Assembly (NCBI GenBank): GCA_944326245.1
Contig: CALVDF010000024.1
Coordinates: 1 to 33,176, forward strand
Direction: 5' to 3'
Source: an uncultured Bacteroidales bacterium
GTDB taxonomy: Bacteria; Bacteroidota; Bacteroidia; Bacteroidales; UBA932
Length of the DNA stretch: 33,176 nucleotides
This document shows positions 15,208 to 23,654 of this stretch, in pieces; the first letter of the stretch is position 1, and each line of letters starts with the position of its first letter. The translations under genes were made by a program, and so were the position numbers. The notes beneath the pieces are model-generated. The model did no database searches. It had not been told where the DNA came from and saw nothing but the letters and a program-made list of their open reading frames with translations.

Positions 15208-16779
15208 ATGAACAGACTGCTGAAGTTACCGGTTATCGCCGCTGTCCTGCTGACAGCAGCCTCCTGCTCCGTCAACCGGAGGCAGGCGGAGAAGGCACGC
15301 GAGCTGTTCTCCCACGGGATGGAGATGGTGGAGCTCGGCGGAGGGGAGATGGCGATGAGCGACTTCAAGAAGGCGGAGCCGATACTGGCGGAGATAGGGG
15401 ACACGGCCGGGCTCGGGGAGGTAAATTATGCGATAGCGGAACTATATCAGAACAGTGTGGTCAATCAGGGCGAGGCGGTGGAAAGGTACCGAAAGGCCCT
15501 GAAGTACTTCGAGGCGGCTGGGCTGGCGGGCAGGGTGGCAGACACTCACCTGGCTTTGGCGAGGATGCTGCTGCCGGACTCGGTGGACGCGGCCCTGTAT
15601 CACTTAGGTATCGGCAACGACCTGTTTCCGCTGACCCTCGACCGGAGCGACCGCCTGTCGGCATACGGACTCTACGCCTACGCCGGAGTCATACGCCATG
15701 ACTACCGCAGTGCCGTATCGTATGTATCCCGCGCATTGTCCGAATACGGCTGGTCGGCGGCCACACCGTCAGAAAAAGACCTGTACAACAACCTTTTCTA
15801 CCTTGCATCCACCGCATACGCCGCACTCGGACAGACCGACTCGGCCGCATTGTTCCGCGACAGGCTCGTAGTCAGCAACGCCGTGGACAGCCTGAACTGG
15901 TACCTGACCCAGGCCGGCATCTCCCAGGCCCTCGGCGACTGGAAGTCGGTGCACACGTTCGAGACCCGGACCCGGATAATAGCAGACAGCATCGAGCAGG
16001 CCGGCTACCGGGAGCAACTGGCGGCGGCTGAGATGAAATATGACTTCTTCCGGCTGAGGGAGGAGCTGTATCAGCGCAAGATACACAATATGACCGTCGC
16101 GATGTTTCTCCTTACATGGCTCGCGGCTGCGGTCATAGTGGCCGTAATCTTCATCATCCTGTACCGCAATCAGAAATCCAGGGCAATGGAGCAGGCCGCT
16201 CTCGCCGGAAGGGTCAGGGACGAGCTTATCCGCCGTCAGGACGAGGTCCGCGAGCTGCAGGAGAAGATGCGGAGGACATCCGAGCGGCAGTCGCAGGAAG
16301 AGAACGACCTCAGGGCCATCACGGCCGCCCTGAGGCAGACCGCCACGGCCAAGAAGGAGCTGCTGGCGTTCTCTGAAGACCTGCTGGGAGTCACCAAGGA
16401 GCTGGCCGACATCTACTACGTCCATGAGGAATCCCCCGAGCACATCTCCCGCAAGGTCAAGGAAGTGCTGCATTCCAAGCTGACGCAGGAGGCCACCTTC
16501 GCCCGTATCGGGGATATCGTCGAGGCCGCATGGCCGGGCCTGCTGCCTAAGCTGTATGCGGAATACCCCTGGCTCAAGGACGAGGACCGCAGGCTGATAG
16601 CCCTGATGTGCTGCGGCTTCTCCGGCAACGCCATCAGCGTCATCCTGAACATCCCGCCGAAGAGCCTCAACGTGCGCAAGAGCCGCATCGCCCGCCGCAT
16701 GGGAATCGACACCCGGCTCTCCTCCTGGCTGAGGGAAATCACCGAGAACTACCCGGAAGACGGCAGAAAAAACAGCTGA
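15208..16779 (+). CDS. TPR-transmembrane-HTH regulator (locus 2)
   Basis: 523 aa from ATG 15208; a TTG start at 15196 falls inside the promoter box and is rejected. A lipoprotein-like signal ends in AASC (Cys20). Helical TPR-like repeats fill about 25-290 (for example EAVERYRKALKYFEAAG). One TM helix lies at about 295-320, a long charged coiled coil at 325-390, and the HTH at about 455-510 (RRLIALMCCGFSGNAISVIL, SLNVRKSRIARRMGI). The HTH shares ALMCCGFS and LNV-KSR-ARxMGI with the regulator at 2733-4475, so these are paralogs. It likely senses the periplasm or envelope and acts on DNA from the membrane. The exported propeller genes directly downstream are the likely targets. Confidence 0.82.
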   Translation: MNRLLKLPVIAAVLLTAASCSVNRRQAEKARELFSHGMEMVELGGGEMAMSDFKKAEPILAEIGDTAGLGEVNYAIAELYQNSVVNQGEAVERYRKALKYFEAAGLAGRVADTHLALARMLLPDSVDAALYHLGIGNDLFPLTLDRSDRLSAYGLYAYAGVIRHDYRSAVSYVSRALSEYGWSAATPSEKDLYNNLFYLASTAYAALGQTDSAALFRDRLVVSNAVDSLNWYLTQAGISQALGDWKSVHTFETRTRIIADSIEQAGYREQLAAAEMKYDFFRLREELYQRKIHNMTVAMFLLTWLAAAVIVAVIFIILYRNQKSRAMEQAALAGRVRDELIRRQDEVRELQEKMRRTSERQSQEENDLRAITAALRQTATAKKELLAFSEDLLGVTKELADIYYVHEESPEHISRKVKEVLHSKLTQEATFARIGDIVEAAWPGLLPKLYAEYPWLKDEDRRLIALMCCGFSGNAISVILNIPPKSLNVRKSRIARRMGIDTRLSSWLREITENYPEDGRKNS

Positions 16780-16787
16780 AATCTGCC

Positions 16788-16864
16788 GATGCAACTTTTG
16801 CGGAGGTTTTTCTCCGAGTATACTTCGCAGATTATCACGATGTTGCATCTTGACTCCATGCAAC
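16788..16864. promoter_or_regulatory. Repeated GATGCAAC motif (possible operator)
   Basis: GATGCAAC at 16788, its reverse GTTGCATC at 16842 (within GATGTTGCATC) and CATGCAAC at 16857 lie between the regulator and the first propeller gene, just upstream of its promoter. Candidate binding sites for the adjacent regulator. A short hairpin CGGAG...CTCCG (16801-16816) sits between them. Confidence 0.45.
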
Positions 16865-16872
16865 AAACCGGA

Positions 16873-16904
16873 TTTGCATTTTCCTACCCCGCGCTGTACT
16901 TTTG
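16873..16904 (+). promoter_or_regulatory. Promoter of the propeller operon
   Basis: TTTG (16873-16876), exactly 20 bp, then TACTTTTG (16897-16904): a full match to the Bacteroidota consensus. The start codon is at 16921. Confidence 0.7.
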
Positions 16905-16920
16905 CGGAAAATTCAAGACC

Positions 16921-18147
16921 ATGACCCGACTCCTGAGAATCCTTTCCGCAGTATCAGCACTTCTGCTCTCCGTCCTTCCGCCAGTTGCGGCGCAGCACGG
17001 CAGAACGGACAGGATTATCATCCACAGGACCAATCCTGAGGGCATGGACTCTTCCCTCTCCTCCCGGAATGCCGGTGCCGCCTCCGTGGCATTCGACACC
17101 TCCGGCATCTACACCTGGTCATACCCTGCGGCCGACTCCCTGACCCTGGTGAGAAAAGGGAACTTCGCCATTCCATGTGCGGCCCGCCCGCACATGACCG
17201 TCTTCTTTGACCCCGGCACATCGGATTTCTACTGGTATGACATCTACTCGCACGACGGGGGCAGGATTATCCGCCACAACCTCATCTCTAAGGCAACCGA
17301 CACCGTGATAACGGATATCCGGGCTGCAATCAACCCTAACAGCATGAATATCGTTTCCGAGGACTCGATATTTCTGCTGAACTCCAATATCCAACGCATA
17401 TTCCTGATAGACAGCAGCGGAGAGACGAGGAAGACCCTGCCGCTGCATTCCTCGGCCACGATTTTCCCCGGAGGTTCCGGACAGCCGTACTTAGACGGAG
17501 GAAATCTGTACTACGTCGTAAGCGACTACCGACGGCTGTATTCCACCTACTGTCTGTATCCAGGCCCGTTTCCCAGAAAGACGAGACAAGAGGCCTTAGT
17601 ACCGTATCCGGGACTCTATAAGGATTATACAGGCTATGGATATATGCTGATGAGCAACCCTTATTCCGCGTACGATCCGGACCGGGGGCAGATAGTCGTG
17701 GGATATCCTCCCGACGGCCACATCTACGTATTCTCGCTCCAGGACCATTCCCTCCGGAAATACACGGTGGAAAGCAGGGATGCCGCGCCGGTAGAGCCGT
17801 TTACAGCCGGCAAGTGGCGTCTGGACATAGAGCATTTCAGGTCGCAGACCACATACGCCAATATCCTCTACGACTGCTGGAGAGACCTGTACTACAGGAT
17901 AGTGGAGCGCAGCACCCCGATGCCGGGGGTGGAGATGAGCGAGAGGGCCAAAAGGCTCTCGGTAATCATTATGGACACTGATTTCCGGATACTCGGAGAA
18001 AGTGAGATAGCAGAGGACATCCATGCCTGTTTCCGCTACACCTGCTTCGTATCTGAGGAAGGACTGAACATCCAGCTTCTGGACCCGGATACGGACAGGA
18101 TGACCTTCGCCACATACGCAACAACTGTAAAACACCATAGACAATGA
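16921..18147 (+). CDS. Exported beta-propeller-like protein
   Basis: 408 aa from ATG 16921, just after the promoter; the frame is open further upstream but those residues precede the promoter and signal peptide. Type I signal peptide: MTRLLRILSAVSALLLSVLP then PVAA-QHG. No lipobox, unlike its neighbours. The mature part is beta-rich with repeated YDI/IFLIDSSG/IYVFSLQD blade-like strands. It may belong to the DUF4221-type propellers, but the assignment is not firm. The stop overlaps the next gene's start (ATGA), so the two products are made together and may interact. Function unknown. Confidence 0.7.
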   Translation: MTRLLRILSAVSALLLSVLPPVAAQHGRTDRIIIHRTNPEGMDSSLSSRNAGAASVAFDTSGIYTWSYPAADSLTLVRKGNFAIPCAARPHMTVFFDPGTSDFYWYDIYSHDGGRIIRHNLISKATDTVITDIRAAINPNSMNIVSEDSIFLLNSNIQRIFLIDSSGETRKTLPLHSSATIFPGGSGQPYLDGGNLYYVVSDYRRLYSTYCLYPGPFPRKTRQEALVPYPGLYKDYTGYGYMLMSNPYSAYDPDRGQIVVGYPPDGHIYVFSLQDHSLRKYTVESRDAAPVEPFTAGKWRLDIEHFRSQTTYANILYDCWRDLYYRIVERSTPMPGVEMSERAKRLSVIIMDTDFRILGESEIAEDIHACFRYTCFVSEEGLNIQLLDPDTDRMTFATYATTVKHHRQ

Positions 18148-19208
18148 AAAAGCATCTTCCCATCATCCTGCTGGCCGCCGCAGTGCTGGCCGGTTCCTGC
18201 GCCGGAGACGGTGTCAGGACAGTAAACTTCGAGAACAGTCTGAAAAGCAAGCCCGACACTGTCGGCATTGAGAGCATCGCACAGAAGATCGAGAAAGTGG
18301 AGCTCAAGTGCGACAGCCTCTACGACATCACCCTCTTCGCGGTCTATGACGGCAGGCTGTTCGGCAAGACCGCCGACTACAAGCTAGTGATCTTCTCAGA
18401 GGACGGAGACCTGCTCCATGCCTATGACCGGTCAGGACGCGGGCCCGGTGAGTATGTATGGCCGGATTTCTCGTATGATCCTTACAACCACGAGATACTG
18501 ATCTATGATTTTATGAACAAGGTCATCCGCTTGGATTCTGACGGCCGTTTCATCGATGAGGTCCGCAACAGCCTGACCGGTGTCCTCGGAGATATCCGCG
18601 CCATATCCAAGGACAGGTACGCCGCCACAAAGATGTCCAACACAGAGCGGGACAGCAGCATCATCTTCCTCGACAGGGACCTGAACATAGTTGGCAAGGC
18701 CCTGCCCATATACAACAAGAGCCAGCTTTCCACCCGCGGACTGATAGTCTCCGAACCCGTGCTGCTCTACAACTCTACATACCTCTTCAAGCCTTACGGA
18801 GGACATACCTACTACACTCTGGACGGTGCTCCCTACCTGCACGTGGAACTGGGCCGGTACGCTCAGCCTGAGGATGACGCTACAGTCGTAGGCGCAAATG
18901 AAGCAAATTACCTCCTGGAGAACTCTGAAGATATCTGCGGCGACTGGTATCTTGCAGAATTTGTGTACGAGAAGGAGATGTGCCTGTTCTTCGATGCCGT
19001 CAACACCCGCACCGGCAAGCGGGCCATCCACAATACCTATACCGAGCAGGACTTAGAGAACGGAGAAGACCAGGGCTTCTTCTTCCGATACGACGGAGAG
19101 ACATACCGCATAAGTTACATGAACTTCTACGTCCAGGACAACGTCCTCTACTGGTCCCGCTTCTCCGACGACGGCTCCACGACCATCTTCAAGATCACAC
19201 TGAAATAA
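18144..19208 (+). CDS. 6-bladed beta-propeller lipoprotein
   Basis: 354 aa. The signal peptide ends in AGSC (Cys19). Strong family signatures are KLVIFSEDGDLLHAYDRSGRGPGEYVWPDFSYDP and ILIYDFMNKVIRLDSDGRFIDEV, the blade and GRGPGEY motif of the BF3164/DUF5128 6-bladed propellers. The C-terminal part (FFFRYDGETYRISYMNFYVQDNVLYW) gives the last blades. It is coupled by ATGA to the preceding propeller gene. Lipid-anchored in the envelope; role unknown. Confidence 0.85.
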   Translation: MKKHLPIILLAAAVLAGSCAGDGVRTVNFENSLKSKPDTVGIESIAQKIEKVELKCDSLYDITLFAVYDGRLFGKTADYKLVIFSEDGDLLHAYDRSGRGPGEYVWPDFSYDPYNHEILIYDFMNKVIRLDSDGRFIDEVRNSLTGVLGDIRAISKDRYAATKMSNTERDSSIIFLDRDLNIVGKALPIYNKSQLSTRGLIVSEPVLLYNSTYLFKPYGGHTYYTLDGAPYLHVELGRYAQPEDDATVVGANEANYLLENSEDICGDWYLAEFVYEKEMCLFFDAVNTRTGKRAIHNTYTEQDLENGEDQGFFFRYDGETYRISYMNFYVQDNVLYWSRFSDDGSTTIFKITLK

Positions 19209-19216
19209 CGGAAAAT

Positions 19217-19248
19217 TTTGCCGGGGACTATAACATTTTTTAAATTTG
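19217..19248 (+). promoter_or_regulatory. Promoter of the TolB-like gene
   Basis: TTTG (19217-19220), 20 bp, then TAAATTTG (19241-19248). The ATG is at 19272, giving about a 20-nt leader. It lies in the 63-bp gap after the previous gene, so this gene can be transcribed independently. Confidence 0.65.
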
Positions 19249-19271
19249 AACGTCATTACATTTAAATCTAA

Positions 19272-20276
19272 ATGCCTATGCGGAAAATCTATGCCATTAC
19301 AGTCGCCGCAGCCCTGTGCCTGTGCTCATGTTCGGACAACAATTACACCTTCGTCGACAGTTTCCCGATAAGCGGGGAGCTGCAGCCGGTGAGGACCATG
19401 AAATACGATCCGGTAAAGGTCAACCTCTACGGCATCGCCCGCGCCGGAGACTACTGGATAGCTTACATAGGAGACAATGATTATAGAGCAGCTGTTACCG
19501 ATGACAGCCTCAACGTGATAGTCCGCACGCTCAGAACCGGCAACGGTCCGGGGGAGTTCCTATACCCTCTCCGGTACGGAACTCCATACACTGAAGGCGA
19601 CTCCGTCATCATCTTCGTCAAAGACGCGTTCAAAGGCTCCCTCAACCGCGTGGCCACATGTCTGACTGACGGGAAAACGGACGTAAGAAAGATCGGAGAA
19701 GTGCCGGTAATGAACAGGACCTGGCATCCCCTGCCGGACGGCTCGGTCATCGTCAGCAACAACGAGAACCGCTACTTCCTCATCAGCAGTGACTCGGACA
19801 CCGTTTACTTCGAGACCTGGGGCGAGAACATCGATGCCAAGGAATACGAGGACTGGTGGATTCCCCGTCTGCAGACCAGCGAGATCTTCACACCCGACAA
19901 TTCTAAGATGCTCGTCTACACCGACCGCCCGTACGTGTGGCTGCACAGCACGGACGGCAGACTTATCCGCAAGGTGTACGTGGAACAGCGGCCGGATGAG
20001 GTAAGGGAGAATGCCGGAGGCTTAGGATTCAACGACGGCGACCTCATAGGGAACCACTTTCTCCTGCTTTTCAACGACCTTGTGGACGAGGAGACCTGGA
20101 CCTGCTCTACCCGGCTTATGGTTTTCGACTTCGACATGAGACCCGAAGCCGTCTACAGCATCGAGGGGGACGTCAGCAGCTTCTACGCCGACCCGGAGAC
20201 AGGACTGATATACATTAACGACCGGGATGAGGAGCTCATACGGATCTACGACCTCTCCGAATGGCTGCGCAGTTGA
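19272..20276 (+). CDS. TolB-like 6-bladed propeller lipoprotein
   Basis: 334 aa; ATG 19278 (residue 3) is an alternative start. Signal peptide with lipobox LCSC (Cys20). ELQPVRTMKYDPVKVN, AGDYWIAYIGDN, RTLRTGNGPGEFLYPLRYG and the closing IYDLSEWLRS match the orphan paralog at 10401-11432 segment by segment. The family is found in many copies in Bacteroidales and has no known activity. It is the third propeller after the locus-2 regulator and has its own promoter. A TolC-family pseudogene follows, again with its own promoter. Confidence 0.82.
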   Translation: MPMRKIYAITVAAALCLCSCSDNNYTFVDSFPISGELQPVRTMKYDPVKVNLYGIARAGDYWIAYIGDNDYRAAVTDDSLNVIVRTLRTGNGPGEFLYPLRYGTPYTEGDSVIIFVKDAFKGSLNRVATCLTDGKTDVRKIGEVPVMNRTWHPLPDGSVIVSNNENRYFLISSDSDTVYFETWGENIDAKEYEDWWIPRLQTSEIFTPDNSKMLVYTDRPYVWLHSTDGRLIRKVYVEQRPDEVRENAGGLGFNDGDLIGNHFLLLFNDLVDEETWTCSTRLMVFDFDMRPEAVYSIEGDVSSFYADPETGLIYINDRDEELIRIYDLSEWLRS

Positions 20277-20287
20277 GACAGCATTAA

Positions 20288-20319
20288 TTTGCTTTTAAAA
20301 ATTTTTTAGTTTAACTTTG
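20288..20319 (+). promoter_or_regulatory. Promoter of the TolC-family gene
   Basis: TTTG (20288-20291), 20 bp, then TAACTTTG (20312-20319), 26 nt before the ATG at 20346. It looks intact although the gene is broken. Confidence 0.65.
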
Positions 20320-20345
20320 AATGGTTTTAACTTATATCTGACCTT

Positions 20346-21894
20346 ATGAATAGATTCCGGACATACTTTCTGGCCTGCGCCGTATGCCTGCGCCGTATGC
20401 CTGAGCTGTCTGTCAGTTCCAGCGCTGAGCGCCCAGCAGGATACTCTGAAAAGTACTGCCGGTCAGGATTCCGTCAAGCACTGGGAGTTCACACTTGAGG
20501 ACGTGATAGTGCTGGCGCAGAGCAAGTCCCTGCCGGCTCTCGTGGCCAAATACTCGTTTATCAGCAGTTACTGGCAGTTCCGCTCCTACAAGGCGCAGTT
20601 CCTGCCGTCGCTCAACCTGGGGGCCCAGCTTGGACAGTACAACCGCTCCATCGTGGCCCTGCAGGACGCCGAGACCGGCGAGACCAACTATGTCCAGAAC
20701 GACAACATGAACAACTCCCTGAGTCTGTCCATCGACCAGAACATACCCTTCACCGGAGGTACTATATCCCTGAACACCTATCTCAACCGATTCGACCAGT
20801 TCTCTCCTTACGGAGACCTGACCTACAACTCCAACCCTGTCAACATCACCTACTACCAGCCCATCTTCCAGTACAACAGACTGAAATGGGAGAAAAAGAC
20901 CGAACCCAAACGCTACGAGATGTCCAAGCGGACCTACCTCGAGAACATGGAGGGCATAGCAGTCTCCGCCACCACCTACTTCTTCAACGTACTCCGCACC
21001 CAGAAAAGCCTGGAGATGGCCCGCAGCCGTTTCGAGAGCACCCAGCAGCTCTATGCCATCGCCCAGGAGAGATTCAACATCGGCACTTACACCAAGGACG
21101 AGCTGCTGCAGATGGAGCTGCAGGTACTCAACGCCGATATCGCGGTAGCCAGTGCGGAAGTGGAGCTCCGGCAGGCCATGCTAAGCCTCAGGTCCTATCT
21201 GGGCATGGACGACGCCACGGAGATAACTCTGGTCACCCCGTCCCATTTTTCCGACATAGTCATAAACGAGGAGGACGCCGTCACCCGCAGCCTCCATAAC
21301 ACATCGTTCAGCCTCGACAACGAGATAAGCCTCATAGAAGCTGAGGCCGCGATAGCCCAGGCCAAGGCCGACAGAGGATTCAGCGCGGTGCTGACAGCCC
21401 AGTTCGGTCTTACCCAGACAGGAGACGACATAGCCACGTCCTACCGCAATCCCATCGACCAGGAAATCGTAGGGCTGAGCCTCAGCGTGCCCATCGTGGA
21501 CTGGGGCCTCGGAAAAGGCCGGGTACAGATGGCCAAGACCCAGCAGGAGATAATCCTGACCCAGATCGAGCAGGAAATCATCGAGCGCCGTCAGGACATC
21601 TAAATCCGTGTAGTGCAGTTCAATGCTCAGGCCAAGCAGTGCGATGCCTCCCGCAAGGCCGATGAGATCGCCGCCGAACGGTTCGAACTGGCCCTGCAGC
21701 GCTTCCGCAACGGCACCATCAGCATCCTGGACATCAATACCGCCCAGAACGAGAGGGACGAGGCCACCTCCCAGTACATCAACGAGCTGGCCAACTACTG
21801 GAGCTATTACTACAATCTGCGCAAGGACACCCTCTACGATTACATATACGGAAAGGACCTGGACGCCGAGTTTGACAAGATAATCGACAACTGA
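20346..21894 (+). pseudogene. TolC-family outer-membrane efflux protein, two lesions
   Basis: From ATG 20346 the reading starts with a good signal peptide (MNRFRTYFLACAVCL) but shifts frame at a 13-bp tandem duplication (20373-20398) and stops at 20507. With one unit removed the frame continues through CLSCLSVPALSA-QQD into WEFTLEDVIVLAQS, the typical TolC opening. It then runs through two TolC repeat domains (ENMEGIAVSATTYFFNVLRTQ; ERFNIGTYTKDELLQMELQV; GLSLSVPIVDWGLGKGRVQM). A second lesion is an in-frame TAA at 21601-21603, where relatives have an aromatic residue; coding resumes at once (IRVVQFNAQAKQ ... RFRNGTISILDINTAQNERDEATSQYI) to the stop at 21892-21894. The repaired product would be about 511 aa. 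No fusion protein or pump gene lies beside it. Confidence 0.88.
20373..20398 (+). repeat. 13-bp tandem duplication in the TolC signal peptide
   Basis: GCCTGCGCCGTAT occurs twice head to tail (20373-20385, 20386-20398), followed by a partial third copy GCCTG. The extra unit adds 13 bp and shifts the frame by one base. Confidence 0.95.
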
Positions 21895-21909
21895 TCATCC
21901 GCATCTTGT

Positions 21910-21948
21910 CCACAACGCCCACTATTCCGCCTTTTGTGGGCGGTGTAG
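21910..21948. repeat. 39-bp palindromic element, copy 1
   Basis: Two 13-bp arms (CCACAACGCCCAC and GTGGGCGGTGTAG, 11 of 13 paired) flank a 13-base loop TATTCCGCCTTTT. CAACACC follows two bases past the arm, as in copy 2. Confidence 0.8.
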
Positions 21949-22014
21949 CAACACCGGAAGAGGGAGATGCCGGCTGGAGACCCTTCTCACTGCGGTACCG
22001 CATCCCCACCCTGT

Positions 22015-22053
22015 CCACACCGCCCACATCTTCCCTTTTTGTGGGCGGTGTGG
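22015..22053. repeat. 39-bp palindromic element, copy 2
   Basis: Arms CCACACCGCCCAC and GTGGGCGGTGTGG pair perfectly around a 13-base loop ATCTTCCCTTTTT. Together with copy 1 it fills most of the 270-bp gene-free spacer between the TolC pseudogene and the tRNA. The spacer also has a GGGCAGACCA tandem pair near 22092-22111. Confidence 0.85.
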
Positions 22054-22121
22054 CAACACCGGAAAAGCAGCGGGTGACAGAAGCAGGCCAGGGGCAGACC
22101 AGGGCAGACCAGAGGCGGATA

Positions 22122-22158
22122 ACGAAAAGACACAGTCCCTAAGACCGGAACTGTGTCT
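22122..22158 (-). terminator. Intrinsic terminator downstream of the tRNA
   Basis: On the minus strand AGACACAGT (22158-22150) and ACTGTGTCT (22136-22128) form a 9-bp stem around a 13-base loop. TTTTCG follows the stem. The stem starts 7 bases after the tRNA 3' end. Confidence 0.7.
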
Positions 22159-22164
22159 GTAATG

Positions 22165-22238
22165 TGGAGCATATCGGACTCGAACCGATTACCTCGACAC
22201 TGCCAGTGTCGCGCTCTAGCCAGATGAGCTAATGCCCC
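22165..22238 (-). tRNA. tRNA-Ala(GGC)
   Basis: 74 nt read on the minus strand. The acceptor arm GGGGCAT pairs with ATGCTCC (one G-U), with discriminator A. The D-arm is GCTC...GAGC. The anticodon stem CGACA/TGTCG holds loop CTGGCAG, so the anticodon is GGC (alanine). The T-arm is ATCGG-TTCGAGT-CCGAT. CCA is not encoded, as is usual in this phylum. Confidence 0.95.
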
Positions 22239-22242
22239 GTCA

Positions 22243-22294
22243 CCCACTCTCCTAAGTGGGACTGCAAAGATAAGGCAATTTTTCTATTTACAAA
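22243..22294 (-). promoter_or_regulatory. tRNA promoter and leader hairpin
   Basis: On the minus strand TTTG (22294-22291), 18 bp, then TATCTTTG (22272-22265), which would start transcription about 23 nt before the mature tRNA. Between them and the tRNA, CCCACT...AGTGGG (22243-22260) forms a small 6-bp hairpin in the precursor leader. Confidence 0.6.
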
Positions 22295-22316
22295 ACATTT
22301 CTGCCCTACTTGCCCG

Positions 22317-23654
22317 TCAAATCTGCTTCATCCACCCGAAAACCATAATCACGGCTATGACGATCGGGGCCACATAGCGTACCAGATAGAATATCACATT
22401 GTAGAGTTTCGTGTTGGGCAAGGTCCCGCCGTTGGAAATCTCGTCCACGAATGCCTCCCGTTTCATCTTCCATCCTACGAAAATCACTACCAGCAGGCCG
22501 CAGAACGGCATCAGGAAGTTGGCTGAGATCATGTCGAAAAAGTCGAAGAATGTCCTGCCGAGAACATGCACGTCAGAGAGCACGCTGCCGGAAAGGGCGC
22601 AGAGAGTGCACAGCACCAGACACACGCCGGAAGACAGCAGTACGGCAGTGCGGCGCCGCAGCCTGCACTCTTCGATAAGGAACGTCACGCATACTTCCAG
22701 CAGCGAAATGGAAGATGTGACTGCCGCTATGAAGAGTACGAAGAAGAACAGTATGGCTATGATGCCTCCGCCGGCTATCTGGTCGAAGATGTCGGGCAGT
22801 ACCACGAAGAGCAGACCCGGTCCCTCGCTGGGGGATATGCCGAAGGCAAATACGGCAGGCATGATGGCCAGACCGGCTATGATGGCGAAGAATGTGTCGG
22901 ATATGGCCGTCAGGGACGACATCTTGACGATCTTTTCATTCTTCTTGACATAGGAACCGTAGGTAAGTATGGTAGCGCAGCCGATACTGAGCGAGAAGAA
23001 AGCCTGTCCCAGTGCATTCAGGAAGGTATCCGCCGTCACCTTGGAAAAATCCGGCTTGAAAAGGAATTCGAGACCGGCCCCGGCTCCTGGCAGGGTCACG
23101 GACCGTACGGCAATGGCGATAATGGTCAGAAACAGCACAGGCATCATGACCTTGGTGTACCTCTCGATTCCGTCCTTGATGCCGGCCAGCAGCACAAGGG
23201 CAGTGACAATCAAGAAGATGTAGGTATACATGAGCGTCCTGCCGGGCGTGGATACCGCTGCAGAGAAAAAGCCCTCAGTGGCCCCTTCCTCAGGCAGGCT
23301 GAAAGTGACCGAATGTACGAGATAGTCTATAGTCCAGCCGCCCACCACGCAGTAAAAGGCTATCAGCGAGATAGCCGCCAGCACACCCAGCATGCCGATG
23401 ATGCCCCAATGCCCTTTGGGCGACAGTACCTTGAACGCTCTGAAGGCATTGACCTGACTGCGGCGTCCCACAACGAATTCCGACATCATGATTGGCAGGC
23501 ACAGCAGAAACACCAGTACGAGGTAGATGATGATGAATGCAGCACCGCCGTTGGTTCCCATCAGATACGGGAAGCGCCACAGATTGCCCAGACCTATGGC
23601 CGAACCGGCCATGGCCACAAGCACTCCGAAAGAGGATTTGAAATTGTCTCTCAT
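22317..23654 (-). CDS. Sodium-dependent transporter of the NSS (SLC6) family
   Basis: 445 aa, typical of bacterial NSS proteins with 11-12 TM helices. The N-terminus has the family hallmark: SSFGVLVAMAGSAIGLGNLWRFPYLMGTNGGAAF, the broken TM1 helix that binds sodium and substrate. Other TM segments are evident, such as GVLAAISLIAFYCVVGGWTIDYL, QAFFSLSIGCATILTYGSYV (TM6-like, unwound) and IILFFFVLFIAAVTSSISLLEV (TM8-like, with the Ser pair that shapes Na2). It imports a small amino acid or similar solute with sodium; the substrate cannot be read from sequence. The start overlaps the folA stop (ATGA), so the two are co-expressed. Confidence 0.93.
   Translation of the reverse strand: MRDNFKSSFGVLVAMAGSAIGLGNLWRFPYLMGTNGGAAFIIIYLVLVFLLCLPIMMSEFVVGRRSQVNAFRAFKVLSPKGHWGIIGMLGVLAAISLIAFYCVVGGWTIDYLVHSVTFSLPEEGATEGFFSAAVSTPGRTLMYTYIFLIVTALVLLAGIKDGIERYTKVMMPVLFLTIIAIAVRSVTLPGAGAGLEFLFKPDFSKVTADTFLNALGQAFFSLSIGCATILTYGSYVKKNEKIVKMSSLTAISDTFFAIIAGLAIMPAVFAFGISPSEGPGLLFVVLPDIFDQIAGGGIIAILFFFVLFIAAVTSSISLLEVCVTFLIEECRLRRRTAVLLSSGVCLVLCTLCALSGSVLSDVHVLGRTFFDFFDMISANFLMPFCGLLVVIFVGWKMKREAFVDEISNGGTLPNTKLYNVIFYLVRYVAPIVIAVIMVFGWMKQI

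Noticed and set aside
20346..20509. Short protein read from the TolC start codon in its original frame
   Set aside because: Only the signal peptide part makes sense; after the 13-bp duplication the residues are out of frame with the TolC domain.
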